Assembly: GCA_026707665.1 (NCBI GenBank)
Contig: JAPOWK010000107.1
Location: 1 to 51,846 of the forward strand
From: Chloroflexota bacterium
GTDB lineage: Bacteria > Chloroflexota > Anaerolineae > Aggregatilineales > Phototrophicaceae
Direction: 5' to 3'
DNA length: 51,846 nucleotides
Every line of letters starts with the position of its first letter. Positions within the stretch are counted from its first letter, which is position 1. The position numbers and the translations under genes are program-made. Under the pieces are notes generated by a model, which saw nothing but the letters and a program-made list of their open reading frames with translations, did no database searches and was not told the origin of the DNA. Positions 1 to 8,561 of this stretch are shown here, piece by piece.

Positions 1-2274
1 TTTGGACATTTGGAGATCGAGAATACGACATTCAAGCAAAATGAAGCGAAATTCGATGGTGGCGCAGTTTACACCAACGGCGTCGACATTAGAGTCGCCG
101 ACGGCGCTTTCGAAAGCAATGTGGCGGGGCACGGCGGCGGCGGCATCTATATTCTACGGGGCGCTGCCGACTTGCAAGGCGGCAAATTCAGCGGAAACGA
201 AGCCGGTTGGGGCGGTGGCGGCCTCGTCGCTCATGAAGTAACGCTGACGATAAAGAACAGCACGTTTAGCAACAATCATACTGAGTCCGAAGGCGGCGCG
301 ATCGATGTCAGCTCCAGTACGGTGACGATCACCAGAACTCGCATGTTTAACAATTCTGCCTGGCACGATGGCGGCGCTCTGAAGACCTGGTACGACACGA
401 TCAGTATCAGCGATAGCATCATCAGCGGCAATACATCCGGGCGCAAGGGCGGCGGCATTCACAGCCATGCTACGGACTTCACGCTTCGGGCCAGCGTCAT
501 CAGCGATAACGAGGGCGGCAACGGGGGCGGAATCTATGCCGATAACGGAATCCACCGGATAGCCGGCAGCAGCTTCCGCGGCAACCGCGCAAATGGGAAT
601 GGCGGCGCGCTCCTTAGTGAAGCAAATCGGCTTTTCATTCACAACAGCACCTTGTACGGCAACCGGGCGGCCGGTAGCGGGGGCGGGCTGATGCTGGAAG
701 GGTTTACCAAATTGGCGCATGTCACAGTCGCCTTCAACTTTGCCAGTGAGCGTGGCGGCATCTACGTACAAGGCAGAAATACGCGACTCGTCAATAGCAT
801 TATCGCCGGCAACTTGCATCAAGATTGCGCTGGCATTTTGATCGAGAACATCAACAACATGATCGCAGACGGCAGTTGCGAACCAATGCTTGAAGGCGAT
901 CCCTTGCTCGCTGGCATTTGGGGATCGCCTGCGGTTCTCGTTCCTGCGCCGGACAGTCCGGCGATTGATGCCGGCGACGGCTCATCTTGCCTGGCAAGCG
1001 ATCAACTGGATCGGCATCGCGTTTGGGGCGCTGGCTGCGATCTGGGCGCGTTTGAAGTCGACCCAGACCAGGAACTGTCTCTGGAACCACTGGAGTCAAT
1101 CGAGACCCGGGAAAAGGAGCAAGACCCGGTCGCTGGCATCATCGTCGACAGCGATTGCAGCTTGGCTTACGCGATCGAGTCGGCGAATCTTGGCTGGTCG
1201 GTCGGCGGTTGCCCCGCCGGGATCGACGGCGTGAATACCATCACGCTCACGGCAGACGTCACTTTACAGTACAGCCTGCCGTATATCACATCCGATATCA
1301 TCATTGAAGGCAAGGGACACACTGTCAGCGGCGCGCAACGGCACTCATTATTCAATGTGTCGGCGGCAAAGTTGATCATCAATGACTTGACGATTACTGA
1401 AGGAAAAGCCGTCGGTGGCGGCGGCATTTACAGCATCGACGGCACGATCATTCTCAATCGCAGCAAGGTGATTGGCAATCGCTCAGTGGGCAGCATCCTC
1501 GGTGATGGCGGCGGCATCTATTGCTTCCCTTGCACGCTTATCATCCGCGACAGCTTGATCGCCAACAATAGCACCGAACAGAGCGGCGGTGGCATATCCT
1601 GGTATGGACACGGGCTTGACCAAGAATTCCATCTGGAGATTCACAATAGCGTCATCACTGGCAACAGTGCCATAAACGGAGGCGGTGTCAACATTACCGG
1701 CCCCGATTCGCTTGAACAGTCGACCATTACGAATACGGTGATTTCCAACAACTTTGCCAAGTATGACGGAGGCGGGATCAGCGTCTCTGTCGGCGTCGGA
1801 TCGTCGCATCTTAGCATCAGCAACGTCACTGTTTATGGCAACCGCGCAGGTCGCATTGGCGGAGGAACATTCGCAAGCGGCGACGTCCGCCTTACCCATG
1901 TGACTATCGCAGGCAACGAGGCAGAGAGCGGCGGCGGCATCTATACGCAAGACGAAGGCGGGACGCGCTTGCGCTACAGCATCATCGCCAATAACAGCGG
2001 CAATGACTGTGTAGGCTATCCGGTCGAAAATTCACTCAGCCTAATCGCTGATGGAACCTGCGGCACGCCGCTGAGTGTCGATCCGGGGCTGATTGATTTG
2101 GTTGAGCCGGCTGACGGCTCATCTGCCTTTTTCCCGCTGCTACCCGGTAGCCCCGCCGTCGACGCGGTCGATTGTGATGAGAGCCTTCCGACCGACCAGA
2201 TCGGCACACCGCGTCCACAAGGCGCTCGCTGCGACCTCGGCGCGATTGAGTTCGTGCCGGACACCGAAGGATAG
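1..2274 (+). CDS. Beta-helix repeat protein with two choice-of-anchor Q modules (5' partial)
   Basis: The reading frame is open at the window edge, so the N-terminus is missing. About 757 residues remain, made of short repeats rich in GGGI/GGGG turns and N-rich strands, as in right-handed parallel beta-helix proteins of the polymorphic outer-membrane type. Two modules follow each other. Each ends in a motif like SPAIDAG...DQLDRHR...CDLGAFE, the choice-of-anchor Q signature, at roughly residues 320-350 and 725-750. The second module opens with DCSLAYAIESAN, a variant of the CSLREA domain. The protein is probably secreted or displayed on the surface, with an adhesive or structural role; that is inferred from fold only. 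No enzyme motif was seen. Confidence 0.8.
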   Translation, partial: FGHLEIENTTFKQNEAKFDGGAVYTNGVDIRVADGAFESNVAGHGGGGIYILRGAADLQGGKFSGNEAGWGGGGLVAHEVTLTIKNSTFSNNHTESEGGAIDVSSSTVTITRTRMFNNSAWHDGGALKTWYDTISISDSIISGNTSGRKGGGIHSHATDFTLRASVISDNEGGNGGGIYADNGIHRIAGSSFRGNRANGNGGALLSEANRLFIHNSTLYGNRAAGSGGGLMLEGFTKLAHVTVAFNFASERGGIYVQGRNTRLVNSIIAGNLHQDCAGILIENINNMIADGSCEPMLEGDPLLAGIWGSPAVLVPAPDSPAIDAGDGSSCLASDQLDRHRVWGAGCDLGAFEVDPDQELSLEPLESIETREKEQDPVAGIIVDSDCSLAYAIESANLGWSVGGCPAGIDGVNTITLTADVTLQYSLPYITSDIIIEGKGHTVSGAQRHSLFNVSAAKLIINDLTITEGKAVGGGGIYSIDGTIILNRSKVIGNRSVGSILGDGGGIYCFPCTLIIRDSLIANNSTEQSGGGISWYGHGLDQEFHLEIHNSVITGNSAINGGGVNITGPDSLEQSTITNTVISNNFAKYDGGGISVSVGVGSSHLSISNVTVYGNRAGRIGGGTFASGDVRLTHVTIAGNEAESGGGIYTQDEGGTRLRYSIIANNSGNDCVGYPVENSLSLIADGTCGTPLSVDPGLIDLVEPADGSSAFFPLLPGSPAVDAVDCDESLPTDQIGTPRPQGARCDLGAIEFVPDTEG

Positions 2275-2322
2275 AATACTGAAGTCCGGCATCATCCGTC
2301 GAATGCGCTCACGGGGAAGTAT

Positions 2323-2350
2323 GTCTCTGTGTTCTCTGTGCCTCTGTGGC
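2323..2350 (-). repeat. CACAGAG-type dispersed repeat, copy 1
   Basis: On the minus strand this reads GCCACAGAGGCACAGAGAAC and continues with further CACAGAG units. It lies 4 nt beyond the TAG of the duplicated surE 3' end. Related copies occur near 28500, 48400, 49100 and 50270. Confidence 0.75.
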
Positions 2351-2355
2351 GAGTC

Positions 2356-2413
2356 TACCGCCCATACTCCTCCCGCCCCAGCATAATCTGGCTCAGGCGG
2401 ATCATATCGGCGC
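2356..2413 (-). pseudogene. Duplicated 3' end of surE
   Basis: This 58-nt stretch matches 2701-2758, the last codons of surE, with only about four mismatches. On the minus strand it still encodes RLSQIMLGREEYGR followed by a stop (TAG here, TAA in surE). The duplication brackets the small membrane protein gene at 2417-2632. This suggests that the small gene was inserted at the surE 3' end with duplication of the target. Confidence 0.75.
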
Positions 2414-2416
2414 CGT

Positions 2417-2632
2417 CTACTGCGGCGGCAGCAAGCCCTGAACCACTGCCGGCATATCCAAGTAAATGCCAATGACGAGCGCTATCAAGAACCAGAGCAA
2501 GCGTTTCACCCACTCCATGTCCGTCTCCAGACGCGCCAAATGACCGACGCTTCCAACCGGCGTCTCAGCCTGTGAGCGGGTCGATTCAGAATGCGGCATT
2601 ACTTTTTCGCTCACAGCAACGTCTTTTGTCAA
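2417..2632 (-). CDS. Small single-pass membrane protein
   Basis: This is a 71-residue protein from a TTG start; an ATG at 2599 would give 60 residues. The N-terminal half is polar. It is followed by LARLETDMEWVKRLLWFLIALVIG, in which a short amphipathic stretch runs into one transmembrane helix. The pattern recalls small XhlA/holin-like proteins, but the match is weak and the function is unknown. The gene sits exactly between the two copies of the surE 3' end and appears to be inserted cargo. Confidence 0.5.
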   Translation of the reverse strand: MTKDVAVSEKVMPHSESTRSQAETPVGSVGHLARLETDMEWVKRLLWFLIALVIGIYLDMPAVVQGLLPPQ

Positions 2633-2699
2633 GCTCTCTGATAACAGGTAGAGTTTACTACAATTACGGTTTAGCGTCTAATGCGGGCAGGCCGCAGGG

Positions 2700-3533
2700 T
2701 TACCGCCCATATTCCTCCCGCCCCAGCATGATCTGGCTCAGGCGGAACATATCGGTGCGCGAGGTCATGTCCAGGCTGATTGGCGTGACTGAAATAACGG
2801 CGTCATTCAGCAAGGCGTAAACATCGCTGTCCGGCTCGGCCGCGGTCGGGTCGCTATTGTACTGGTAGCCGAGCTTGCCCGCGTCATGCAGCGCCAGGCG
2901 TTCGGGGCGCGTGGGCCAGTAAACGCGCCGGCGTGACAGGCGGGTCAAGCGCCATGCGGTTTCTTTGCTCGCGCCCGCGGGCACATCAATCTTCAAGACA
3001 TCCACATCATCGGGCAGGGCGCTATGATCCATCAGCCAGCTGCCCATCTGCAGGGCGAAATCGGCGGCCACGCTGAAATCAACCGCGTTCGAGTAGCTGC
3101 GATGCAGGTCGGTCGGCGTCTGCTGGCTGACGGCGAGGGCTGGTATGCCCAGGCTGGCCGCTTCCAGAGCCGCCCCGACCGTGCCCGAAATCGTCACGCC
3201 GTTGCCGGTGTTTTCGCCATAGTTGATGCCGGATACCAGCAGCGCCGGCACATCGCCTGCCAATTCCAGCACCGCGTGCTGCACCGCTTGCGCTGGCGTG
3301 CCATCGACCGCGTAGGCGGTGCAATATTCGCAGTCAATCGGCGCTTCATAGGGGAAGATGCGCCCTTCGCTGTAATGCGGCATGCTTCGACCCATGCCCG
3401 ATTGCTGCTCGCGCGGCGCCGCGACCAAGAGGGCGCCCGAACCCTGAAAGGCTTTTACCGCCGCCCACAATCCGGGCGACTCAATGCCATCATCATTGGT
3501 GAACAAGATGATGGGCTTGTTGGTGTTGGTCAT
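2700..3533 (-). CDS. surE: 5'/3'-nucleotidase SurE
   Basis: The protein has 277 residues, slightly longer than typical SurE. SurE is a metal-dependent cytoplasmic phosphatase that removes phosphate from nucleoside 5'- and 3'-monophosphates. The N-terminal metal-binding motif NDDG is at residues 14-17. The conserved SGINYGENTG and SGTVGAALEA segments follow, as expected for the family. The ATG at 3533 is preceded by AGGA at a spacing of about 8 nt. The gene stands alone on the minus strand. Its last codons are duplicated at 2356-2413. Confidence 0.93.
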   Translation of the reverse strand: MTNTNKPIILFTNDDGIESPGLWAAVKAFQGSGALLVAAPREQQSGMGRSMPHYSEGRIFPYEAPIDCEYCTAYAVDGTPAQAVQHAVLELAGDVPALLVSGINYGENTGNGVTISGTVGAALEAASLGIPALAVSQQTPTDLHRSYSNAVDFSVAADFALQMGSWLMDHSALPDDVDVLKIDVPAGASKETAWRLTRLSRRRVYWPTRPERLALHDAGKLGYQYNSDPTAAEPDSDVYALLNDAVISVTPISLDMTSRTDMFRLSQIMLGREEYGR

Positions 3534-3774
3534 CTGGATGTTCCTGTCTGAGGTCTAGGCGGTCGACTTAACCCCTTAGCCTATGTCACGGTTGTTAAGT
3601 GGGCAAGGCTGTATGTTACGGACGGATAAGGGGCGTATTATGTCGTGATGATGATGGGCGGTCGGGCGAAGGTTAGTGTCTGCTAGAGATTGACAAGCCA
3701 GAAATGGTGCTAAGGGTATGATTGCCGTTTTCCCACCTGTCCTGAAATCGTTCCAAATCTCCCCTTGCCATCCG

Positions 3775-3822
3775 TATTGAGACCAGGTATCAATAAAGTG
3801 TTACTGATACGAAGTCTCAATA
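3775..3822. promoter_or_regulatory. Double Fur/Zur-type operator
   Basis: Two 15-bp inverted repeats of the 7-1-7 type typical of Fur-family sites lie here: TGAGACCAGGTATCA (3778-3792) and TGATACGAAGTCTCA (3805-3819). They are 27 bp apart from start to start. Together they form a larger palindrome with perfect outer arms TATTGAGAC and GTCTCAATA. The pair ends 24 nt before the repressor start codon, so autoregulation and metal control of the whole downstream operon are likely. The remainder of 3534-3774 shows nothing recognisable. Confidence 0.7.
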
Positions 3823-3845
3823 ATCAGCGCAAGGTGGAGTGATTC

Positions 3846-4286
3846 ATGCCCAGCAACACCATCAATTCAGAAGACTGGTTGGCCGCGCTCTACAAGAGCG
3901 GCGTCCGAGTGACAGCAGTTCAGGCGGCTCTGATCGATATTTTCGCGCGTAGCGAGGTGCCGCTCAGCGCCGAACAGGCATGGGATGTTGCCCGTCGTTC
4001 GCGCCCGAAAACCGGTCGAGCAACGGTCTACCGTATGGTCGAGAAGCTGGAAAACCTTGGTCTTATTCGCCGCATTCATGGATATCAGGGATGCAGTCAC
4101 TTCGTACCGACGCTGCCTGAACTCATGATGCTGTTCATCTGTCTGGATTGCGGACGCGCCGATTACCTCGACAGCCAACCGCTGGACGATCTTATTCAGC
4201 AGAGCGAGCATATCAGCGGGCATCGCATCACCGACAGTCGATTGCAACTCTTCGGCGCCTGCGCAGTCTGCCAACAGATCGCTTAA
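3846..4286 (+). CDS. Fur-family metal-dependent repressor, Zur-like
   Basis: The protein has 146 residues: an N-terminal winged helix (about 1-80, containing TGRATVYRMVEKLENLGLI) and a C-terminal metal and dimer domain. Two CxxC pairs, C99/C102 and C139/C142, form the structural zinc site. The His-rich run that normally precedes the first CxxC in Fur is replaced by ELMMLF. H78, C83 and H85 are placed to serve as a Cys-containing regulatory site, as in Zur. COG0523 genes downstream support a zinc role. GGAG lies 6 nt before the ATG. Zur is preferred over Fur or PerR on context rather than proof. Confidence 0.8.
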   Translation: MPSNTINSEDWLAALYKSGVRVTAVQAALIDIFARSEVPLSAEQAWDVARRSRPKTGRATVYRMVEKLENLGLIRRIHGYQGCSHFVPTLPELMMLFICLDCGRADYLDSQPLDDLIQQSEHISGHRITDSRLQLFGACAVCQQIA

Positions 4287-4307
4287 CAAATAAGGAGAAT
4301 AAACATA

Positions 4308-5477
4308 ATGAATTCGCCCGTCGATTGGGGAACATTGTGGCTTGGCGGCTTTTGCCCGGTGGGAGCCCTGGGCGGTTTGCCGGTGCGCGGCGCGGATTAT
4401 GCCGCCCATCCGCCGCTGGATGAATTGCTGACACTGCCCCCCGAAACAGATTTGCACACCGGTGTGACGCTTGAGTTCGCCGAGCAGGCATGGTCGGAAC
4501 GACTGGGCGGCGCGCTGGTTTTGCTGGCACGCGATGCCTACCGCGCTCGCCGCTTGCTGCATCAGGCGGCAAGGATTCAGCCAGGCGAATGGGTCGGTAT
4601 CCCGGCGAATGCCAGCCATGACCTGGCAGAATCAGTCAAACATCATAAGGCGCTGCCGCGCTTTCTGGATTTTGACGCGCAGCTGCGGCTCACGACCTCC
4701 GGTACGCGTTTCACCTGGACGCAGGTGCTGCGCGGCTTGTGGCAGCCACAGAGCGCAACCTGGCTCGACTGCGCTGACACCCTGCCTACGATTCCTTTTC
4801 CTGGCGCGGCAGAGCGCCCGGCGGTGACGCTGTTCGGCTTGCATCTGCCTGATGCAGGTGAGCGCCCCGGCGCGCTGCTGGCATTTAGTGATGAGGCGCT
4901 CTACGCAAGGGTGAAAGCGCTTCGTCAACCGGCTGACTGCCCGGACGCGGCAAAGGCAATTGCGCAGTGCGAACGTTTGCCAGAGCTGGCAGAGCGGCAA
5001 AACGCGAATCTGGATGTCGTGCGGCGCGGCCTGCGAGAAGCCGCCGGACTGGCGACACAGGAGACCAACAGCCTGGCCCTGGCGACCGCGGTGGCGGTAC
5101 AGATTCCGCGGGAGTGCGATGTCGCCACATTCTACGCCTACGTGGAGCAAGAAAACACGCCCGTGCGCTGGCTGCCCCGGATTCAGCCTTTGCATTATGC
5201 CGCGCTCCGCGCTGACGGCGCGCCAGATCATCGAAGAACGGCGGCGAACCTCGCCCGCTGGCTGTACGCTCCGGTGGGGCCGGATTACACCGTTGAGGAG
5301 ATCAAACACCTTGTGCTCGGCGTTGTCAAAGCGGCGGAATATCTCGGCGTGCGCTGGCGCAGCAACCCAGCCTATGCTGCTGAGTACGCTGCTTTGATGG
5401 ACCAAACTTATGGCGCCGGGCATGATGCCTACCGCCCCTTATTTGCGCTGGATGGCGCCGTCGCGGCGGGAGATTAG
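4308..5477 (+). CDS. Unknown protein in the Zur-like operon
   Basis: This 389-residue soluble protein has no family I recognise. It has no signal peptide or transmembrane segment. Features that can be seen are an N-terminal WLGGFCPVGALGGLPVRG, scattered single Cys and His residues, and a C-terminal helical part (EEIKHLVLGVVKAAEYLGVRW). The ATG has AAGGAG about 10 nt upstream. The gene starts 21 nt after the repressor and ends 2 nt before the CobW-like gene, so it belongs to the same transcript. A role in zinc handling, or in replacing zinc proteins under starvation, is inferred only from this position. Confidence 0.7.
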   Translation: MNSPVDWGTLWLGGFCPVGALGGLPVRGADYAAHPPLDELLTLPPETDLHTGVTLEFAEQAWSERLGGALVLLARDAYRARRLLHQAARIQPGEWVGIPANASHDLAESVKHHKALPRFLDFDAQLRLTTSGTRFTWTQVLRGLWQPQSATWLDCADTLPTIPFPGAAERPAVTLFGLHLPDAGERPGALLAFSDEALYARVKALRQPADCPDAAKAIAQCERLPELAERQNANLDVVRRGLREAAGLATQETNSLALATAVAVQIPRECDVATFYAYVEQENTPVRWLPRIQPLHYAALRADGAPDHRRTAANLARWLYAPVGPDYTVEEIKHLVLGVVKAAEYLGVRWRSNPAYAAEYAALMDQTYGAGHDAYRPLFALDGAVAAGD

Positions 5478-5479
5478 CC

Positions 5480-5935
5480 ATGCGGTTGATCGCCATCACC
5501 GGGATGAGGCATCAGCCAAAAGCCAGGTTTACGCAGGCGCTCATTGAGCTGTTGTCGGCCGAAACTGACCGCCTCGCGCTGATGGACAATTGCGATATGC
5601 CGCTGGCGATAGATGGGGTAAGGCGCCAACGGCTGGCCGGCGGCTGTGTCTGTTGTTCGCTGGCGCCGGCGCTTATCTCGCGGCTGGGGCGAATGGATGC
5701 CGATTATGCGCTGCTGCCTGTCTCAGCGCTGGCGGACCCGGGGGCGCTGGCGTCGATCTTGAATAGTTTACGGAGTGAACGCATTCAGATAACCACAATG
5801 TCCCTCATTGATAAGCTGACTCAGATTCGCAACCCGTATCTGACGCGGAAACTGGAGTCTTATAGTGATATTCAGCTTCATGAGCCATTTGATGTGTCGG
5901 AGGCTATGCATGCCGCGATTGGAGCGCCGCCATGA
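5480..5935 (+). CDS. CobW-like protein lacking Walker A
   Basis: The protein has 151 residues. It keeps the COG0523 hallmark GGCVCCS (CxCC at 56-59), preceded by a beta strand and MDNCDMP as in CobW-type GTPases. The loop that should be GxxGxGKT reads GMRHQPKARF (residues 8-17), so the nucleotide-binding lysine is missing. The NKxD motif and the CobW C-terminal domain are also absent. It may be a metal-binding partner of the full-length GTPase that follows. It is translationally coupled to the preceding gene by a 2-nt gap. Confidence 0.7.
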   Translation: MRLIAITGMRHQPKARFTQALIELLSAETDRLALMDNCDMPLAIDGVRRQRLAGGCVCCSLAPALISRLGRMDADYALLPVSALADPGALASILNSLRSERIQITTMSLIDKLTQIRNPYLTRKLESYSDIQLHEPFDVSEAMHAAIGAPP

Positions 5936-5992
5936 GGACACGGATGTGGCATCTCTTTACGAAAACGACGGTCCAATAGAGGAGGCAGAAAT

Positions 5993-7351
5993 ATGATGAA
6001 TACTGTGGAAACACGAGTTCCCGTTACGGTGCTGACCGGCTTTCTGGGGTCCGGCAAAACCACGCTGCTCAACCGCATTCTGACCGAAAATCACGGCAAA
6101 AAAATCGCGGTGATTGAGAACGAATTTGGCGAAGTCGGCATCGACAACGATCTGGTCATTGGCGCGGAAGAAGAAATCTTCGAGATGAATAACGGCTGTA
6201 TCTGCTGCACCGTGCGGGGCGATTTGATTCGCATCCTCGGCCATCTGATGAAACGCCGCGACAAGTTCGATTACATCATGGTCGAAACCACGGGCATGGC
6301 CGATCCAGGGCCCGTCGCGCAAACCTTTTACGTCGATGATGACATGCAGCAGAAGCTCCATTTGGATGCGATTGTCACGCTGGTCGACGCCAAGCATATC
6401 TGGGAACATATTGACGATAGCGACGAGGCCAAAGAACAGGTCGCCTTTGCTGATGTCATCCTGCTCAACAAGATTGATTTGGTCGCCCCGGAAGACCTCG
6501 AGAAGCTCGAAGCCCGCATCAAAAGCATGAACAGCATGGCGAAAATCTACCGCAGCCGCGATGCGCTGGTCGAGATGGACAAGATCTTGAATGTGGGCGG
6601 CTTCAACCTCGACCGAGCGCTGGAAATCGACCCGAAGTTCATGGAGCCGGAATACCCGTTTGAATGGTCGGGTATCTATCAACTGAATACAGGGACTTAC
6701 GAATGGGTGATGGGCGAAGGTCCTGACCCGGCAATGGGAGCCGCGATATTGCCGCTGGCGAATACGGGATTGGCGGCGCAGGAAGCGACTCTGATGGACG
6801 CGGTACTGACTTTCTCTGAAGACGAGCAGGTTGTAGAGGCAGGCGGAATAATTCGCCTCGGCAAAGGACAGCACAACCAGCTCGTACTGAACGAAAATGG
6901 CGATACTGTCTTCAGTTTCGCGATCCAGAAGGCTGGCTACTACATGCTGTTCACCGAACATCATCCGGATGAATTCGACGCGCGCTTGCGCGGCGAGGAG
7001 TCTATACTTGAACCGCTCGAGGATCGTGAGTACAAGCCCGATCATGAACACGACGAAGAAGTGACTTCCGTCGGTATCACCCTCCCCGGTGATCTTCAGT
7101 TAGAGAAGCTCAATGGCTGGCTCAGCCAACTCCTGCGCGACCAGGGACAGGACATCTTCCGCATGAAAGGCGTGTTGAGCGTGCGCGGCTGGGATCAGCG
7201 CTACGTATTTCAGGGTGTGCATATGCTATTTGACGGCCGCCCTGATCGCCCTTGGGAGAATGAGCCGCGTCAAAACAAGATGATCTTTATCGGGCGTAAC
7301 TTGGATCGAGCGGCTCTGGAAAATGGCTTTCGCGAGTGTCTCGCATCGTGA
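5993..7351 (+). CDS. COG0523 (CobW-type) metallochaperone GTPase
   Basis: The protein has 452 residues. Walker A GFLGSGKT is at 16-23, [10 protein letters not shown] at 42-51, the CxCC metal motif CICC at 69-72, and NKID near 160. Between the GTPase core and the C-terminal CobW domain there is an extra segment of about 130 residues, with HHPDEF and an acidic, His-containing DHEHDEE. Insertions of this kind are known in some COG0523 proteins. The family delivers metal, often zinc, to target proteins in a GTP-dependent way. GGAGG lies about 7 nt before the ATG. Downstream of a Zur-like gene, a zinc chaperone role is likely. Confidence 0.9.
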   Translation: MMNTVETRVPVTVLTGFLGSGKTTLLNRILTENHGKKIAVIENEFGEVGIDNDLVIGAEEEIFEMNNGCICCTVRGDLIRILGHLMKRRDKFDYIMVETTGMADPGPVAQTFYVDDDMQQKLHLDAIVTLVDAKHIWEHIDDSDEAKEQVAFADVILLNKIDLVAPEDLEKLEARIKSMNSMAKIYRSRDALVEMDKILNVGGFNLDRALEIDPKFMEPEYPFEWSGIYQLNTGTYEWVMGEGPDPAMGAAILPLANTGLAAQEATLMDAVLTFSEDEQVVEAGGIIRLGKGQHNQLVLNENGDTVFSFAIQKAGYYMLFTEHHPDEFDARLRGEESILEPLEDREYKPDHEHDEEVTSVGITLPGDLQLEKLNGWLSQLLRDQGQDIFRMKGVLSVRGWDQRYVFQGVHMLFDGRPDRPWENEPRQNKMIFIGRNLDRAALENGFRECLAS

Positions 7352-8397
7352 GGCAGCGGAAGCGAAAGACCCGACCGGCAAAGCCAGCGCTCAAAGCCAA
7401 ATGGCGGACCAACATTGACGATCACCCGATTGGGCTGGCATGGTCGCCGGATGGCAAAACCTTGGCAGTCGCGGCTGTGTCTGGCCCAATCACGCTGTTT
7501 CATGGCGCGGATGGCTCGGTGGAGCATAAGCTGCCTGGTCATGCCCTCGATACCATGGCAATCTCCTGGCACAAAGACAGCCGCCTGCTCGCTAGCGTTG
7601 GGCAAGACGGCAAGGTAAGGCTCTGGGATGCCGAGACAGGCAAGCAGCGATCGGAAATGGCAGGCGGGGCGAGCTGGGTTGAGCGCGTCGCTTTCAGCCC
7701 GGTGGGCGATTACCTGGTGTCAGCCGCCGGGCGTAAACTGCGATTGTGGAGTGCCAGCGGGGAATTGATCCGCGAGTATACTGATGCGAACAGCACGATT
7801 ACAGACATCAAGTGGCGTTATGACGGAAGACAATTCGCCATCTCCGCCTACAATGGAGTCGTGCTGTACGACCCGGCGAAGGCGGAACCGCTGCGCCGCT
7901 TCGAATGGCAGGGTTCGACGCTCACCTTGGAATGGAGCCCCGATGGCAAATACATTGCCACCGGCGACCAGGACTCGACGGTGCATTTCTGGATTGCCGA
8001 CAACGGGAATGATCTGCAGATGTGGGGCTACGAAACGAAGGTGCTGGAATTGGCATGGAGCTTCAATAGTCGCTATCTGGCGACCGGCGGCGGGACTCAG
8101 GTGGTGATCTGGGACTGTTCCGGCAAAGGTCCGGCAAACACGCAACCCAACATGTTGGAAGGACATCAGCACCTCATCAAACATCTACAGTTTCAGCGGC
8201 AGGGCATGTTGCTGGCATCGGGCGGTAATGATGGTATGCTGGCGATCTGGAAAGTCCGAAAGAAGAAAGCCGCCTTGCTGGCGGATGCCATGTTCAAGGC
8301 GCCGATTGCCAGCGTGGCTTGGTCACCGGATGATCGCCGCATCGCAGTGTCAGATGAGAGTGGCGCCCTGTCGATAGCGGCAGTGCGGCGATTATGA
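7348..8397 (+). CDS. WD40-repeat protein
   Basis: About 349 residues of WD40 repeats, likely one beta-propeller, with units such as [21 protein letters not shown] and [21 protein letters not shown]. It probably acts as a cytoplasmic scaffold; no catalytic motif is present. I prefer the GTG at 7348, which overlaps the upstream TGA as GTGA. A GTG at 7336 would add four residues. As the last gene of the Zur-like operon it may assemble the metallochaperone complex, but this is inference. Confidence 0.85.
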   Translation: MRQRKRKTRPAKPALKAKWRTNIDDHPIGLAWSPDGKTLAVAAVSGPITLFHGADGSVEHKLPGHALDTMAISWHKDSRLLASVGQDGKVRLWDAETGKQRSEMAGGASWVERVAFSPVGDYLVSAAGRKLRLWSASGELIREYTDANSTITDIKWRYDGRQFAISAYNGVVLYDPAKAEPLRRFEWQGSTLTLEWSPDGKYIATGDQDSTVHFWIADNGNDLQMWGYETKVLELAWSFNSRYLATGGGTQVVIWDCSGKGPANTQPNMLEGHQHLIKHLQFQRQGMLLASGGNDGMLAIWKVRKKKAALLADAMFKAPIASVAWSPDDRRIAVSDESGALSIAAVRRL

Positions 8398-8561
8398 GCA
8401 GCCTGTTTCAAATGGGGACCGGTGAATTTCAAGGATGAAAGCTTAGCCGGAGCATCCGCAACTGCGAGGTGACCATGGGTCGCCCGCTTGCGCGACCAGT
8501 TCGGTTGACATATTGACGCAACTGGCTGGAAACCGCAAAGAGTTGATGTGGCATCCGCAAG

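Noticed and set aside
154..822. Long minus-strand reading frame inside the beta-helix gene
   Set aside because: It is a shadow of the repetitive GC-rich coding frame with no protein-like pattern.
3024..3551. Reading frame antisense to surE
   Set aside because: The surE product is clearly recognisable on the other strand; the antisense frame has no family features.
8505..8510. TTGACA as a -35 box for the APH-like gene
   Set aside because: No -10 lies at a suitable distance.
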